Shown: positions 52,523 through 62,540, numbered from the stretch's first letter. The stretch: 64,000 bases of DNA from Candidatus Coatesiibacteriota bacterium (GCA_030602715.1 JAUVZD010000011.1:1-64000); one strand, 5' to 3'. The notes: a model not told the origin generated them from the sequence alone. Numbers and translations are program-made.

Positions 52523-55270
52523 TTACTTCTTTTCCTTCTTCCTCTCCTCCTCCTTCTTCTGCTCCCTCTCCTCAAGCACCGCCTGGGCGGCGGCAAGACG
52601 GGCGATGGGTACCCGATAGGGGGAACAGGAGACATAATCCAAGCCCAAGCGGTGGCAGAACTTCACCGAATCCGGGTCTCCGCCGTGCTCACCGCAGATG
52701 CCCAACTTGATATCCTTTCGTTTTCCGCGCCCTTTCTGCACACAGATTTCCATCAACTGACCTACCCCGTCAAAGTCTATGGTCTGGAAGGGGTCCCGTC
52801 TGAGGATGCCTTTGGAAGTATAATAAGCCAGGAACTTTCCGGCGTCGTCACGGGAGAAGCCGAAAGCGGTCTGGGTCAAGTCGTTGGTGCCGAAGGAGAA
52901 GAACTCCGCCACCTCGGCGATCTGGTCGGCGACCAAAGCGGCTCGGGGAAGCTCTATCATAGTCCCTATCTTATACTCCAGCCGCACGCCCTGCTCCTCA
53001 AAGACCTTCTCCGCCACATCGCGCACCACCTCAGCTTGAAGCTCAAGCTCTTTGGCGATGCCCACCAAAGGAATCATTATCTCCGGCTTGACCTCTTTCC
53101 CCTCTTTGGACACCGCACAGGCTGCCTCCAGGATGGCTCGGGCTTGCATGGCGGTTATCTGGGGATAGACCACCCCTAAACGACAACCACGATGACCGAG
53201 CATGGGATTGGTTTCCGCCAAGCTCTCAACCTTGAATTTCAACTCCTCGTTGCTTACCCCCATCTTCTTCGCCAAATCCACTATCTCGTGCTCATCATCC
53301 GGCAAAAACTCGTGCAGGGGCGGGTCAAGGGTTCTGATGGTAACCGGAAGCCCCTCCATAACCCGAAAGATACCCACAAAGTCCTCCCTCTGCATGGGCA
53401 GAATCTTAGCCAGAGCTTGCTCCCGTCCGGATGGGCTGTCGGCAAGAATCATCTCCCGCACCGCATCAATGCGGTCCCCCTCAAAGAACATATGCTCGGT
53501 GCGACACAGCCCTATTCCCTCGGCGCCCAGCATGCGGGCAACATACGATTGATCGGGCTGGTCGGCGTTGGTAAAGACCCCCAACCGACGATACTCGTCC
53601 GACCAACTCATTATCTTATCAAAGAGCTGATAGGTGGGAGAATCCTCCGGCTTCATGTCCTTCTCTATCAACACACGAATGACATCCGAGGGCTGGGTGG
53701 GTAGCTCCCCTAGGATGACCTCGCCGGTTGAACCATCAAGGGAGATGAAGTCCCGGTCCTTGATGACGGTATCGTTGACGGTGATGGTGCGCTCCTGATA
53801 ATCAATGTTCAGTTCATCACAACCAGCCACGCAGACGATACCCATCTGGCGGGCGACCAGCGCTGCGTGACTGGTCATCCCCCCTCGGCTGGTCAAGATG
53901 CCCTCAGCGACGGACATCCCCCGGATATCCTCCGGGCTGGTCTCCATGCGCACCAGAATTACCGGCTCACCCTCACCGGCACGCTCCTCAGCCTCCTCCG
54001 GGAAGAAGCAGACCCGCCCGGAAGCGGCTCCCGGTCCGGCGTTCAATCCATGAGCAACCACCCTACCCTCTTTTACCGCCTTCCTTTTCGCCTCCTGGTC
54101 AAAGATGGGACGGAGCAGTTGATTGAGTTGGTCCGGCTCCAGGCGCATCAAGGCTTGCTCTTTGGAGATCAACCCCTCCTCAACCATATCCACCGCTATC
54201 TTGATTGCCGCCAGACCGGTCCGTTTTCCCGCTCGGGTCTGTAACATCCACAGCTTGCCGTGCTCAAAGGTAAACTCCACATCCTGGACATCTTTGTAGT
54301 GCTCCTCTAATTTGTGGCGTATCCCATCCAGCTCTTTATATATCTTGGGCATCTCCTTTTCCAGGTCGGAGATGGGATGGGGATTGCGGATGCCGGCGAC
54401 TACATCCTCGCCCTGGGCATCTATCAGATACTCGCCGAAGAAACTGTTCTCTCCAGTTGCCGGGTCACGGGTAAAAGCCACCCCGGTTCCGCTCTCCTCG
54501 CCGGTGTTGCCGAAAACCATAGCCTGCACATTAACCGCCGTGCCCCAGTCGTCGGGGATGTAATTCAACTGGCGGTAAGCGATAGCCCGGGGGTTATCCC
54601 AGGAGCTGAATACCGCATCTATAGCCCCCCAGAGCTGGTCGGAGGGGTTGTCGGGAAAGTCCAGACCCAACCGTTCTTTAATCATCCCCTTAAATCGGCG
54701 CACCAGCTCCTTGAGGTCCTCGGTGGTCAGGTCTATATCCTGCTCCACACCCTTTTCAGCCTTCATCTCCTCAATTATAGCCTCAAAGGGGTCGGTCTCT
54801 TCTTTGCTCTCCGGCCTTAAGTCCATGACTACATCGCCATACATCTGCACAAAACGGCGATAACTGTCCCAGGCGGCACGGGGATTGTCCATGGAATCAG
54901 CCAAACCCCCTACCGTCTCGTCGTTTAAGCCGATGTTCAACACCGTATCCATCATACCGGGCATGGAGACCCGAGCCCCGGAACGAACCGAGACCAGCAG
55001 TGGGTTAGCCTTATCCCCGAAGCCCCGCCCCATGACCTTCTCCAATTTAGCCAGAGCCTCCTCCACCTGCTTCTTCATCCCCTGCGGGTATTTCTTGTTT
55101 CTATAGAAATACACGCAGGCTTCCGTGGTTATGGTGAAGCCGGGAGGGACGGGGATACCGATGACAGCCATCTCCGCCAGGTTACTTCCCTTTCCTCCCA
55201 GTAAGTTGCGCAACTCTTTAGACCCTTCGGCCAAATCTCCGCTGAAGAAATAGACATGTTTGTCTGCCAT
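52523..55270 (-). CDS. ppdK: Pyruvate, phosphate dikinase
   Basis: 915 residues, the usual length. Interconverts pyruvate, ATP and Pi with PEP, AMP and PPi. The N-terminal nucleotide-binding domain begins [22 protein letters not shown], the swivelling phosphohistidine domain carries [19 protein letters not shown] (about residues 448-466), and the C-terminal TIM barrel contains GLCRTEHMF and [11 protein letters not shown]. The track starts 27 codons early; ATG 55270 follows GGGAGG. An extended -10 (TGGTATAAT) is upstream. The C-terminus is a Lys/Glu run ([16 protein letters not shown]) not typical of the family. Confidence 0.96.
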   Translation of the reverse strand: MADKHVYFFSGDLAEGSKELRNLLGGKGSNLAEMAVIGIPVPPGFTITTEACVYFYRNKKYPQGMKKQVEEALAKLEKVMGRGFGDKANPLLVSVRSGARVSMPGMMDTVLNIGLNDETVGGLADSMDNPRAAWDSYRRFVQMYGDVVMDLRPESKEETDPFEAIIEEMKAEKGVEQDIDLTTEDLKELVRRFKGMIKERLGLDFPDNPSDQLWGAIDAVFSSWDNPRAIAYRQLNYIPDDWGTAVNVQAMVFGNTGEESGTGVAFTRDPATGENSFFGEYLIDAQGEDVVAGIRNPHPISDLEKEMPKIYKELDGIRHKLEEHYKDVQDVEFTFEHGKLWMLQTRAGKRTGLAAIKIAVDMVEEGLISKEQALMRLEPDQLNQLLRPIFDQEAKRKAVKEGRVVAHGLNAGPGAASGRVCFFPEEAEERAGEGEPVILVRMETSPEDIRGMSVAEGILTSRGGMTSHAALVARQMGIVCVAGCDELNIDYQERTITVNDTVIKDRDFISLDGSTGEVILGELPTQPSDVIRVLIEKDMKPEDSPTYQLFDKIMSWSDEYRRLGVFTNADQPDQSYVARMLGAEGIGLCRTEHMFFEGDRIDAVREMILADSPSGREQALAKILPMQREDFVGIFRVMEGLPVTIRTLDPPLHEFLPDDEHEIVDLAKKMGVSNEELKFKVESLAETNPMLGHRGCRLGVVYPQITAMQARAILEAACAVSKEGKEVKPEIMIPLVGIAKELELQAEVVRDVAEKVFEEQGVRLEYKIGTMIELPRAALVADQIAEVAEFFSFGTNDLTQTAFGFSRDDAGKFLAYYTSKGILRRDPFQTIDFDGVGQLMEICVQKGRGKRKDIKLGICGEHGGDPDSVKFCHRLGLDYVSCSPYRVPIARLAAAQAVLEEREQKKEEERKKEKK

Positions 55271-55331
55271 CAAAATCCTCCCAAAAGCACTGAAAATGAC
55301 CTGAAATTTTTTCGGTTCTAGAATGTGAAGA

Positions 55332-55340
55332 ATTATACCA
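55332..55340 (-). promoter_or_regulatory. Extended -10 promoter of ppdK
   Basis: Minus-strand TGGTATAAT (TATAAT at 55337-55332), 61 nt before the ATG; no good -35. Confidence 0.5.
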
Positions 55341-55389
55341 CATCTAAACAAGATTTTGTTCGCTTTTTCACAAAATTGCTCAGATTAAC

Positions 55390-56322
55390 TCACTCCTCCG
55401 CCAAAATCTCATAAAGACGAAGGAGTAAACCATAGCTCAAGCCCCACCAGCAGACCTGAACCGCATCCTTCTCCAAGAAGCGCATAAACTCCTGCAAGAC
55501 CAGCGTCCCGGCAAGTATGATCGCCGCCCGCTCCGGCTCAAATGGCATCCGCTCTCCACGCTCCTCTTGACCTAAAGGGGCTAATGCGGCGACGGTCCCG
55601 GCGACATCATCGGCGGTGAGCGACTCGCCGTGGATAGCGTCTCGTTCGTATTGCGCAAGTCCCAGCTTGAGGGCGATGAGCGCCACCGCCGTCCCCCCAA
55701 CCACCACCAGCGGAACCGCCCCAACTTTCCTAAGCCATCCCCCTTCCTCCTCCTGTAACTGCTTGCGGATGTAATCCTGCAATCCGGACAGGTCATCGTT
55801 TGACGTCGGTGCCTCGGGGATGAACCTCTCGGTCAAGCGCAGTGAACCCAAAGGCAGTGAAACGGATTCTCGGATGACAGCCCCACTGCCCAGGCTCAAT
55901 TGGGCGCTTCCGGCACCGATATCCAGGACAACCACATCGCCGGGAAGCTCCAAGCTGGTTGTAGCTGAGAGGAAGGAGAGCTCCGCCTCCTTTTGGGGGG
56001 TAATCAGGGCTATCCTCAGCCCAATCTGCTCATAGACCCTATCGCTGAAGTTCTGCCAGTTATCCGCCCGGCGGAGGAGCCCGGTGGCTACAGCCAAATA
56101 AGCCTCCACCTCAGCCTCATCCATCCTCCTGGAAAAATCCACCAAAGCGTCCAAGCCGTCTTTCAAAGCCTCGGGGGATAACTCCCCGCTCTCCTCCACT
56201 CCCTTGCCCAATCTGGTGGTGACCAGCGCCTCATCAATGATGACCGGCGGCTTCCCCTCCAGAACATCGGCGATAAGCAGAAGGGCGGAGTTTGAACCCA
56301 CATCAACAGCAGACAGGCGCAC
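55390..56322 (-). CDS. Ppx/GppA-family phosphatase
   Basis: 310 residues, only the actin-like ASKHA core of exopolyphosphatase/pppGpp phosphohydrolase, without the C-terminal HD region of E. coli Ppx. Phosphate loops are AVDVGSNSALLLIAD (N-terminus), VVLDIGAGSAQLSL (about residues 128-141) and VVVGGTAVALIAL (about 203-215); the GERMPFEPERAAIILAG segment is also conserved. It acts on polyphosphate or (p)ppGpp. It starts 3 nt after the PHP gene, so the two are co-transcribed. Confidence 0.88.
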   Translation of the reverse strand: MRLSAVDVGSNSALLLIADVLEGKPPVIIDEALVTTRLGKGVEESGELSPEALKDGLDALVDFSRRMDEAEVEAYLAVATGLLRRADNWQNFSDRVYEQIGLRIALITPQKEAELSFLSATTSLELPGDVVVLDIGAGSAQLSLGSGAVIRESVSLPLGSLRLTERFIPEAPTSNDDLSGLQDYIRKQLQEEEGGWLRKVGAVPLVVVGGTAVALIALKLGLAQYERDAIHGESLTADDVAGTVAALAPLGQEERGERMPFEPERAAIILAGTLVLQEFMRFLEKDAVQVCWWGLSYGLLLRLYEILAEE

Positions 56323-56325
56323 CGC

Positions 56326-57216
56326 TCAACCCCCACGACCGATAGCCTGAAGCAATTCCTCAACTATCTTATATTTGCCCACTACATTCACCCCGATACG
56401 AATATTCGGCTTTATCCCGGGACCATGGAAGTCCGAGCCGGCTGAAGCGACCAGGTCCAGTCTCCGGGCAAGGTTGAAGAAGGCGTTTTGCATAGCTCCA
56501 TCGTGATAGGTGGACCAGACCTCCAATCCCACCATACCGTGCTCCTTCAGTTCGGCGATCAACCCGGCGTCCTTGCTGGGGTCAAACTTCTCGCCGGGGT
56601 GAGCCAGAACCGGAGCCCCTCCAATCTCCCTCAGCAGTTCTATCGCCCCGGTGGTGGAAATTCGTTCTACATGACAGTATGCCGGCTTCCCCTCCTGCAG
56701 GAAATCCTTGTCAAAGTAGTAATAGGGCTGTTCAGCGCGCTCTCCACCCTCACGATAGGGAAGTAGCCTGGCGTCGCGGTCGTTGGCGGGGTTGTTGATG
56801 ATAGCCATTCCAAATATGGGACCGACCGGCACCTTACCCCTGGCGTATCTCGCCACATCCGAATCGGTGAAGACGAAGCCCAACTGGCGCAGTCTTTCCG
56901 CCCGTAGCTTTGCCTGCTTCCTCTTTGCCGAATCCAGCCTGGAGAGCTCCTCCACCAATCTCTCCTCAAAGGGATCCATAAAATATCCCAGAAGGTGAAC
57001 CGTCCTCTCGCCGAGTCTGGTGGTCATCTCCACTCCGCATATCAGCTCCGGATTTGAGCCACCGGGGGGCGTCTGGAGATATGCCTCGGTGGTGTCGTGG
57101 TCGGTGATGGAGACGGCGCACAGCCCGGCGGCGGAAGCCAATTGCAGAAGCTCGGCGGGAGGGACCTCGCCGTCGCTGGAGACCGAACTATGTAAATGTA
57201 GGTCTACGAGCTCCAT
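56326..57216 (-). CDS. PHP-domain phosphoesterase
   Basis: 296 residues from ATG 57216. Metal-binding motifs of the PHP fold are MELVDLHLHSSVSSDG (first HxH), SITDHDTTEAY, ICGVEMTT, APVLAHPGE and the final SAGSDFHGPG. Such stand-alone PHP proteins are often nucleotide or phosphosugar phosphatases; the substrate here is not known. The track begins 37 codons upstream, but a consensus promoter overlaps that stretch, which supports the internal start although it lacks a strong ribosome-binding site. Operon with the Ppx/GppA gene. Confidence 0.87.
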   Translation of the reverse strand: MELVDLHLHSSVSSDGEVPPAELLQLASAAGLCAVSITDHDTTEAYLQTPPGGSNPELICGVEMTTRLGERTVHLLGYFMDPFEERLVEELSRLDSAKRKQAKLRAERLRQLGFVFTDSDVARYARGKVPVGPIFGMAIINNPANDRDARLLPYREGGERAEQPYYYFDKDFLQEGKPAYCHVERISTTGAIELLREIGGAPVLAHPGEKFDPSKDAGLIAELKEHGMVGLEVWSTYHDGAMQNAFFNLARRLDLVASAGSDFHGPGIKPNIRIGVNVVGKYKIVEELLQAIGRGG

Positions 57217-57280
57217 TAGAATATCTGAAACTTGTAAATGTTTGTCATCATCAAGGGATAATGTAATTATTATTCTTGCC

Positions 57281-57309
57281 ATTTTACCACCAACTTGCCA
57301 CCGTGTCAA
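57281..57309 (-). promoter_or_regulatory. Sigma-70-type promoter of the PHP-ppx operon
   Basis: On the minus strand a perfect TTGACA (57309-57304), a 17-nt spacer and TAAAAT (57286-57281). It lies inside the track's N-terminal extension, so the real start must be downstream. Confidence 0.82.
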
Positions 57310-57491
57310 GATTTTAGATTGTGGCAAGCAACAGTATTCGGTAGCCGACCTCCGGCTTCAGCTCATCGTTAGCGGTCTATGGCTGAGACCGGGATTCTGC
57401 TCAGGGAGATTTCCATCTATAGAATAAGCTAAAAGTAGCAGTTCCAATCTTCATCATCTACCACACCCTCCAGCTTTCCCCGCCTACCAAT

Positions 57492-57520
57492 TTGCCTTTT
57501 CCCCCATTTCGGGTTATACT
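57492..57520 (+). promoter_or_regulatory. Promoter of the DUF6599-DUF362-ferredoxin operon
   Basis: TTGCCT (57492-57497), a 17-nt spacer and TATACT (57515-57520); leader of about 98 nt. Confidence 0.65.
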
Positions 57521-57624
57521 AATGAGGGAAATTTTAACCGCATCCTTATGCCCCCAACACCTTAAATAGTAACCGGCAGCCCGATTATGAACACTACTAC
57601 CTTCGCCACCCCGCAGGGGTGAGC

Positions 57625-58122
57625 ATGCTTACATCCGCCAGAACCTGCAAAGCAAAAAGACTCCCGGTCGCAGGTGTATTTGCAGGTCTACTCATCATCT
57701 GTCTCGCTGTAGTGCCGGCACAGGGAGGTTTTTTGTCCTTCCCTGATGAACTGGTCGGCTACGAAAAAGAGGAGACAGAGAGGTTCTATCCGGGGGAGGA
57801 AGGTCTCTGGGAATATCTAAACGGCGGAGCCAACCGGTTCATTGATGCGGGGGCTACAGCTCTAGCCGTCGCCTACTATCAGAAGGGGGAGGACGAGTTC
57901 TCTCTGGTAATACTCTCCTGCGCTGATGGGGGGCGCCAGGTTCTGGAAAGCGTCTATGAGGACTACAGCACCGACGGGCTCGGAGAGGGAAGTCTTATCG
58001 GTGAGGGCTCCATCGTCTTCTGCCGGGGGACATATCTGGTCATGCTGACCGCCTACAGCGACGGTTCCCGAAGGGAGCTGACCGTTGTGGCTGAAAGAGT
58101 TGATGAACTGCTCTTCAGATAA
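57625..58122 (+). CDS. Exported DUF6599-family protein
   Basis: 165 residues. ATG 57625 lies behind CAGGGGTGA; the track uses a GTG two codons earlier. Signal peptide about 8-34 (LPVAGVFAGLLIICLAVVPAQG). The mature protein begins FPDELVGYEKEETERFYPGE and contains LWEYLNGGANRFIDAGATAL (about residues 59-78), the hallmark of DUF6599. Function unknown; the family often occurs with DUF362 and 4Fe-4S proteins, as here. It lies 46 nt upstream of the Tat-exported DUF362 gene. Confidence 0.75.
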   Translation: MLTSARTCKAKRLPVAGVFAGLLIICLAVVPAQGGFLSFPDELVGYEKEETERFYPGEEGLWEYLNGGANRFIDAGATALAVAYYQKGEDEFSLVILSCADGGRQVLESVYEDYSTDGLGEGSLIGEGSIVFCRGTYLVMLTAYSDGSRRELTVVAERVDELLFR

Positions 58123-58168
58123 TAGAATTCAACCTCCAATATTCATTTGAGGGATAAAGGAGGGAAAG

Positions 58169-59152
58169 ATGGGAAATTTCGTAAACGGCTACCTCTACGA
58201 TTTCAACTGGAAGCAGTCTCGCAGGGATTTTCTGAAGACCCTGGGCACCGCCGGCATAGGAGCACTCTGCGGCGGTCTTTTAGGCTGTAAGAGGGGGGAT
58301 TCTTCCGGTGAGGTGATAACCGTTGAGGAACCCAAGACGGGGGAGCTGACCGAGGGGCTGGTGGTGGTTACCGGGCGGGATTACCGGGCCATGGTTCGTC
58401 GGGGCTTGGAGGCAATGGGGGGACTCTCCAATCTGGTGCATGAGGGCGATGTGGTGGTAGTCAAACCCAACATCGCCTGGGACCGCACTGAAGAGCAGGC
58501 GGCAAACACCCACCCCGAGGTGGTCGCCGAGCTGGTCAAGCAGTGTGTCGCCTGTCGGGCGGAGAAGGTGCGGGTCTTTGACTACCCCTGCAACGACGCC
58601 CGCAGAACCTATGTGCGAAGCGGTATCGCCTCCGCCGCCGAAGCCGAGGGAGCTTCCGTCTCCTTCATAGACGAGGAGCGTTTTGTGGAGGTGGCAATTC
58701 CTGGAGGCGTCGCCCTGGATAGCTTCCTCTACTACCAGGACTGCATGGACGCCAATGTGATTATAAATGTCCCCATTGCCAAGGACCACAGCCTTACCAA
58801 ACTGACCCTGGGCTTCAAGAACCTGATGGGGGTGATCGGCGGAAACCGGGGAAAGTGGCACAGCGGTATAGGGGAGAAGCTGGTGGACTTGTGGACCGTG
58901 GTGCGCCCCCAACTGACGGTGATAGACGCCACCCGCATCCTTGTAGCCAACGGACCTACCGGCGGAGACCTGGCAGATGTTAAAATAATGAATACCATTA
59001 TCCTCTCCACCGACCCGGTAGCTGTTGATGCCCACGCCGCCACCCTCTTCAACATAGACCCGGAGGACATCTACTGCATCAAAGAGGGCTACCAGCGGGG
59101 GCTGGGGGAGATTGACCTCACCAAAGTCAACATTGAGCGGATAGCGGTCTAA
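58169..59152 (+). CDS. DUF362 protein with twin-arginine signal and lipobox
   Basis: 327 residues. The N-terminus has the Tat motif SRRDFLKTLGTAG (about residues 17-29) and LLGC as a possible lipobox, so it should be exported folded and perhaps lipid-anchored. The DUF362 core has VVVVKPNIAWDR, the PIAKDHSLTKLTLGFKNLMGV segment and STDPVAVDAHAA. Tat export implies cofactor loading in the cytoplasm, which fits the family's suspected iron-sulfur or redox role. The AGGAGGG site precedes the ATG. Middle gene of a probable redox operon. Confidence 0.88.
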   Translation: MGNFVNGYLYDFNWKQSRRDFLKTLGTAGIGALCGGLLGCKRGDSSGEVITVEEPKTGELTEGLVVVTGRDYRAMVRRGLEAMGGLSNLVHEGDVVVVKPNIAWDRTEEQAANTHPEVVAELVKQCVACRAEKVRVFDYPCNDARRTYVRSGIASAAEAEGASVSFIDEERFVEVAIPGGVALDSFLYYQDCMDANVIINVPIAKDHSLTKLTLGFKNLMGVIGGNRGKWHSGIGEKLVDLWTVVRPQLTVIDATRILVANGPTGGDLADVKIMNTIILSTDPVAVDAHAATLFNIDPEDIYCIKEGYQRGLGEIDLTKVNIERIAV

Positions 59153-59197
59153 CGGGGTCTCACCTTGACCGGAAAAACCAAGCCCAAAGGCAACAAG

Positions 59198-60748
59198 ATG
59201 TGCCTCATCTGGCTGCGCCGCTTAACCCAGCTTTTCAGCCTGGCTTTCTTTCTCTATCTCATCGGTCGCAACAGCTACCCCCTGGACTTTCCCATCCCCC
59301 CAGAGCTCTTCTCCCGCCTCTCGCCGCTTACCGCACTCACCGCCTCCATCTCCGCCCGCAGTCTGCTCACCCCCTTCTGGCCGGCGCTGTTCATCCTGGT
59401 CTCCGCCCTCATCCTGGGTAGAGCCTTCTGCGGCTGGGTCTGCCCCCTGGGCAGCACCATTGACATAACCGACAAACTCCTCCCCGGATGCAAGGAGAAG
59501 CCCGGCGATAAGCCCTCCCCCGCCTCTCGGGTAAAATATCTCATCCTCATCGGGGGAATCTCCGCCTCCCTCCTGGGGGTGCAACTGGTGGGCTACCTGG
59601 ACCCGCTGAGCATAGCCCCCCGCTCCTACATCATGGGCATACTCGCCCCCCTGGAGCTCCTCACCCGATGGCTGCTTTCGGTAGCAAAGGGCGTTGGGTG
59701 GCTCTCCCCCATCGCAAGTCCGCTATCCTCCTTCGCCAACAAACATATCTTCTCCTTCCTTGCGCCCAACTTCCCCCACTGGTATGTCCACACCCTGGTG
59801 ATATTGGGAATAGCCCTCCTGGCTCTGTGGCGCAGGCGGGGATTCTGCCGTATGCTCTGTCCCCTGGGGGCGCTTCTGGGAACGGTCTCCCGACTCGCCC
59901 CAATGGGTCGGACGGTGGATGCGGAGAGGTGCAAGGATTGCGGCACCTGCCCGGCTGAGTGCAAGATGGGGGCTATTGCCGGGGACGGGGTGGGGACCTT
60001 CGGCGGGGAGTGCATCCTCTGCCTGAACTGCCGTAGTAGCTGTCGCTTGGATGCGGTCCATTTCAATTTTGCCAGCCCCTTCATCCGCAGGAAGGAGGAG
60101 CAGGAACTTGCCTCCGCAGGACCCAGTAGAAGAGCCTTCATCGCCAGTATCGGCACCGGGCTGGTCCTTGCCGCCCCCAGAGCTCTTGGAGCGGACCTGT
60201 TCCTCCCCAAAAAGAAGAACAACGCGCCCCTCCGTCCCCCGGGAGCACTCCCCGAGGAGCGATTTCTGGGCGCCTGCATCCGCTGCGGTCAATGTATGCG
60301 AGTCTGTCCCACCTGGGGACTTCAGCCCACCCTTCTGGAGGCTGGCTTGGCGGGGATGTTCTCCCCCCGGTTGGTGCCCCGCATCGGCTACTGTGAGTAT
60401 AATTGCAACCTGTGCGGGCGGGTCTGCTCCAGCGGGGCTATTCGGGAACTGCCCCTGGAGGAGAAGCAGATATTCGTAATCGGTTTGGCGGTGATAGACC
60501 GCAACCGCTGCCTTCCCTGGGCGAAGAACGAGGAGTGTCTGGTCTGCGAGGAGGTCTGCCCGGTTCCGCAAAAGGCTATCGTCCTCAAGGGCGGGGGTAA
60601 GAGAAAGGGAAAGGGCGGTAAGAGAGTGGCAAGACCGGTGGTTGTTGGGGACCTGTGCATCGGCTGTGGGATTTGCGAGAACCGCTGTCCGCTGGAGGGA
60701 AAGTCGGCTATCGTTGTGGAGGTGGGAATGGTGGGGGGTGATTCGTAA
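59198..60748 (+). CDS. NapH-NapG-like fusion: polytopic membrane protein with multiple 4Fe-4S sites
   Basis: 516 residues. The N-terminal half is NapH-like, with four to five helices, the CGWVCPLGS loop (about residues 85-93) and CRMLCPLGALLG, then two 4Fe-4S motifs (CKDCGTCPAECKMG and CILCLNCRSSC). At about residues 308-330 PSRRAFIASIGTGLVLAAP looks like an internal Tat signal, followed by a NapG-like ferredoxin region with CIRCGQCMRVCP, CEYNCNLCGRVC, CLVCEEVCPVP and CIGCGICENRCP. It would pass electrons from quinol to a periplasmic acceptor. ATG 59198 follows AAAGG; the track starts 11 codons earlier at TTG. Confidence 0.88.
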   Translation: MCLIWLRRLTQLFSLAFFLYLIGRNSYPLDFPIPPELFSRLSPLTALTASISARSLLTPFWPALFILVSALILGRAFCGWVCPLGSTIDITDKLLPGCKEKPGDKPSPASRVKYLILIGGISASLLGVQLVGYLDPLSIAPRSYIMGILAPLELLTRWLLSVAKGVGWLSPIASPLSSFANKHIFSFLAPNFPHWYVHTLVILGIALLALWRRRGFCRMLCPLGALLGTVSRLAPMGRTVDAERCKDCGTCPAECKMGAIAGDGVGTFGGECILCLNCRSSCRLDAVHFNFASPFIRRKEEQELASAGPSRRAFIASIGTGLVLAAPRALGADLFLPKKKNNAPLRPPGALPEERFLGACIRCGQCMRVCPTWGLQPTLLEAGLAGMFSPRLVPRIGYCEYNCNLCGRVCSSGAIRELPLEEKQIFVIGLAVIDRNRCLPWAKNEECLVCEEVCPVPQKAIVLKGGGKRKGKGGKRVARPVVVGDLCIGCGICENRCPLEGKSAIVVEVGMVGGDS

Positions 60749-60754
60749 CTACCT

Positions 60755-61789
60755 CTACTTCACATCATCCGTTGACCCAAAAGCCTCCACGGAGGGCGCA
60801 AACAGAGCCTTCACCTTACCCACGCTGATGGGCTGGATGCTGCCGATTGGATCACGACTGAGTATAGTCCCATTATCTCCAACTGCCCAAACATATTCAC
60901 CCCATCTTGCAACACCATGTAAATCAAAATATACGGGACAATCTTCTATCTCCCAGCTTTGACCACCATCATAGCTAAACAGGATTGTCCCATTAGCTCC
61001 GACGCAAAATAAAGCCCAAGCGGGGCCTTGTATAGAGAATAAGTCCTCAGTTGTAGGAGTATCCACCACATTCCAGCTAGCTCCGTCCCAAAGAATTATA
61101 GTCCCTGCCGCACCGCAAGCAACTGTTAAGTCGAAGTAGTCGTTAACATAGACACCATATAAATCTTCAGTAGTAGGGGAAGATGGATATAGGCTCCATA
61201 CCCCGTCCTCATAGTCTATAATTGTTCCTCCTGCACCTACAGCCCAGGTGCTGTTGGGATTGTCATGGTCTCCGCATACAGAATAGAGGTCCTGACTAGT
61301 TGGAGATGATTCATAAAGTTCCCACTCTGGGGGGTCTTCGTCAGCGAAGATGATAGTTCCATCCTCGCCTACAACGAAACCCACCTCGTTGTCATTTCTG
61401 GATATAGAAATTGAGTAAAGGTCTTTTGTTGTAGGTGAGTTATCGAATGTCCAAGAATGTTCTGAATAACAGATGATTATCCCTGATGTTCCAACTACAT
61501 ATTCATTAAACCAACCATAGCACTCTCCATACAAGTCTTCCGATGTTGGCGGGGAAATATCTTGCCATTCAGGATCGTAATCAGAACATAGTGGATACAA
61601 ACATTCCAGAACTACCCCATTATCTCCGACGGCAAAAACCCCTCCAATGTCAATAAAATTCAAATCCTCTTCGGTTAGGTCGTGTTCATAGACCCACCAG
61701 TAATCTGAAAAAGCTGGCGATGATAGGAGAACCCCGGACACAAAAAAGAGCACCATTAATGTAGGTGCGAAGATAGAAAGCGCCTTCAC
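60755..61789 (-). CDS. Exported Ycf48-like beta-propeller protein
   Basis: 344 residues from GTG 61789, placed five bases after AAAGGAGG; the track starts six codons earlier at TTG. Signal peptide about 1-29 (MKALSIFAPTLMVLFFVSG, ending AFS). Then about seven blades with the repeated pattern SPTTEDLYGV...AVGAGGTI (for example FVVGEDGTIIF, WAVGAGGTIID, FCVGANGTILF, WAVGDNGTILS), as in Ycf48/BNR photosystem-assembly-type propellers. Binding role presumed; no enzyme motif. It ends 6 nt from the convergent ferredoxin gene with no terminator between. Confidence 0.8.
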   Translation of the reverse strand: MKALSIFAPTLMVLFFVSGVLLSSPAFSDYWWVYEHDLTEEDLNFIDIGGVFAVGDNGVVLECLYPLCSDYDPEWQDISPPTSEDLYGECYGWFNEYVVGTSGIIICYSEHSWTFDNSPTTKDLYSISISRNDNEVGFVVGEDGTIIFADEDPPEWELYESSPTSQDLYSVCGDHDNPNSTWAVGAGGTIIDYEDGVWSLYPSSPTTEDLYGVYVNDYFDLTVACGAAGTIILWDGASWNVVDTPTTEDLFSIQGPAWALFCVGANGTILFSYDGGQSWEIEDCPVYFDLHGVARWGEYVWAVGDNGTILSRDPIGSIQPISVGKVKALFAPSVEAFGSTDDVK

Positions 61790-61930
61790 CTTGTCCTCCT
61801 TTATCAATAATTGATTGGATATTAACTTTTATAATGACATTGAAATCGCATGAATCATAACACAATTCCAGCCTGCGTCAAGAAAAAAAATGCATATATT
61901 TTGGGGTTTTTTCCTTCTTTCGCAAATCCC

Positions 61931-62440
61931 CTACCCTCCCCCACTCAACCGCGCATACAACTCCCCCTCCAGCTCCTTGATTATCTCCTCGTCGCTCTCT
62001 ATGTCCTCCAAAAGGCGCACCGCCCGCTCCCCCTGGGCGTAGTCGCCCATCCCCACATAGTCGGCTATGGCTCGGATGAAGGCCTGGTAGCGCTCAAAGT
62101 TGCGCCCCTGCCGTTTCAATATCTCCGCAAAGAGCCGGTCATCACAATCCGGGATGATGGAAAGCCTTCCGTAAAGCTCCTCCACCAGCAGGGCAATTTC
62201 CTCCATCTCCTCCATGAACTCGGCGGGCTCCATCTCCCCCCCCTCAGCCGCCGTCTGAAGCCCCTCAGCCTCCACCATATAGCCCTGCAATATGGTCTCC
62301 AGGGTCTTGGCCTCTATCCAGCTCTCCAGAATATCCGCCTCCACTCCACCGACAGCCCGACCGGCGCTAAGCGAGAGAAGGGCGAGGAGAGCGAGGGAGA
62401 CTATTATTGTCCATCTGGTAAGGTTCTTTTCCCTATGCAT
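61931..62440 (-). CDS. Exported helical protein of unknown function
   Basis: 169 residues from ATG 62440 (MHREKNLTRWTIIVS), behind GGAAGGTG; the track starts 11 codons earlier, inside the promoter. Signal peptide about 1-31, ending AVGGVEA. The mature part is all-helical, acidic and possibly coiled coil (GGEMEPAEFMEEMEEIALLVEEL), with two cysteines or fewer. No family recognised. Confidence 0.68.
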   Translation of the reverse strand: MHREKNLTRWTIIVSLALLALLSLSAGRAVGGVEADILESWIEAKTLETILQGYMVEAEGLQTAAEGGEMEPAEFMEEMEEIALLVEELYGRLSIIPDCDDRLFAEILKRQGRNFERYQAFIRAIADYVGMGDYAQGERAVRLLEDIESDEEIIKELEGELYARLSGGG

Positions 62441-62471
62441 TGTCACCTTCCCGGAGAAATCATCCGGCGTC

Positions 62472-62482
62472 ATTATATCATA
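62472..62482 (-). promoter_or_regulatory. Extended -10 promoter of the 62440 gene
   Basis: Minus-strand TATGATATAAT (TATAAT at 62477-62472), 31 nt before the ATG. Confidence 0.6.
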
Positions 62483-62540
62483 AAAGTTCCCCCTTCATTT
62501 CCCCAAGCAGTCCCATCCGCCGACCAAAACTCAATTTTCC

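Larger units (their letters stand above)
57217..57624. other. Divergent intergenic region
   Basis: About 400 nt between divergent genes. It holds the PHP promoter (57281-57309), the DUF6599 promoter (57492-57520) and a small hairpin CGGTCT/AGACCG (about 57372-57390). No ORF or RNA gene is evident. Confidence 0.6.

Noticed and set aside
57217-57327. N-terminal extension of the PHP protein given by the track
   Set aside because: A TTGACA-17-TAAAAT promoter lies inside it, and the family N-terminus begins at the internal ATG 57216.
59723-60571. 282-codon minus-strand ORF
   Set aside because: Antisense to the well-supported NapH-NapG fusion with its many cysteine motifs.
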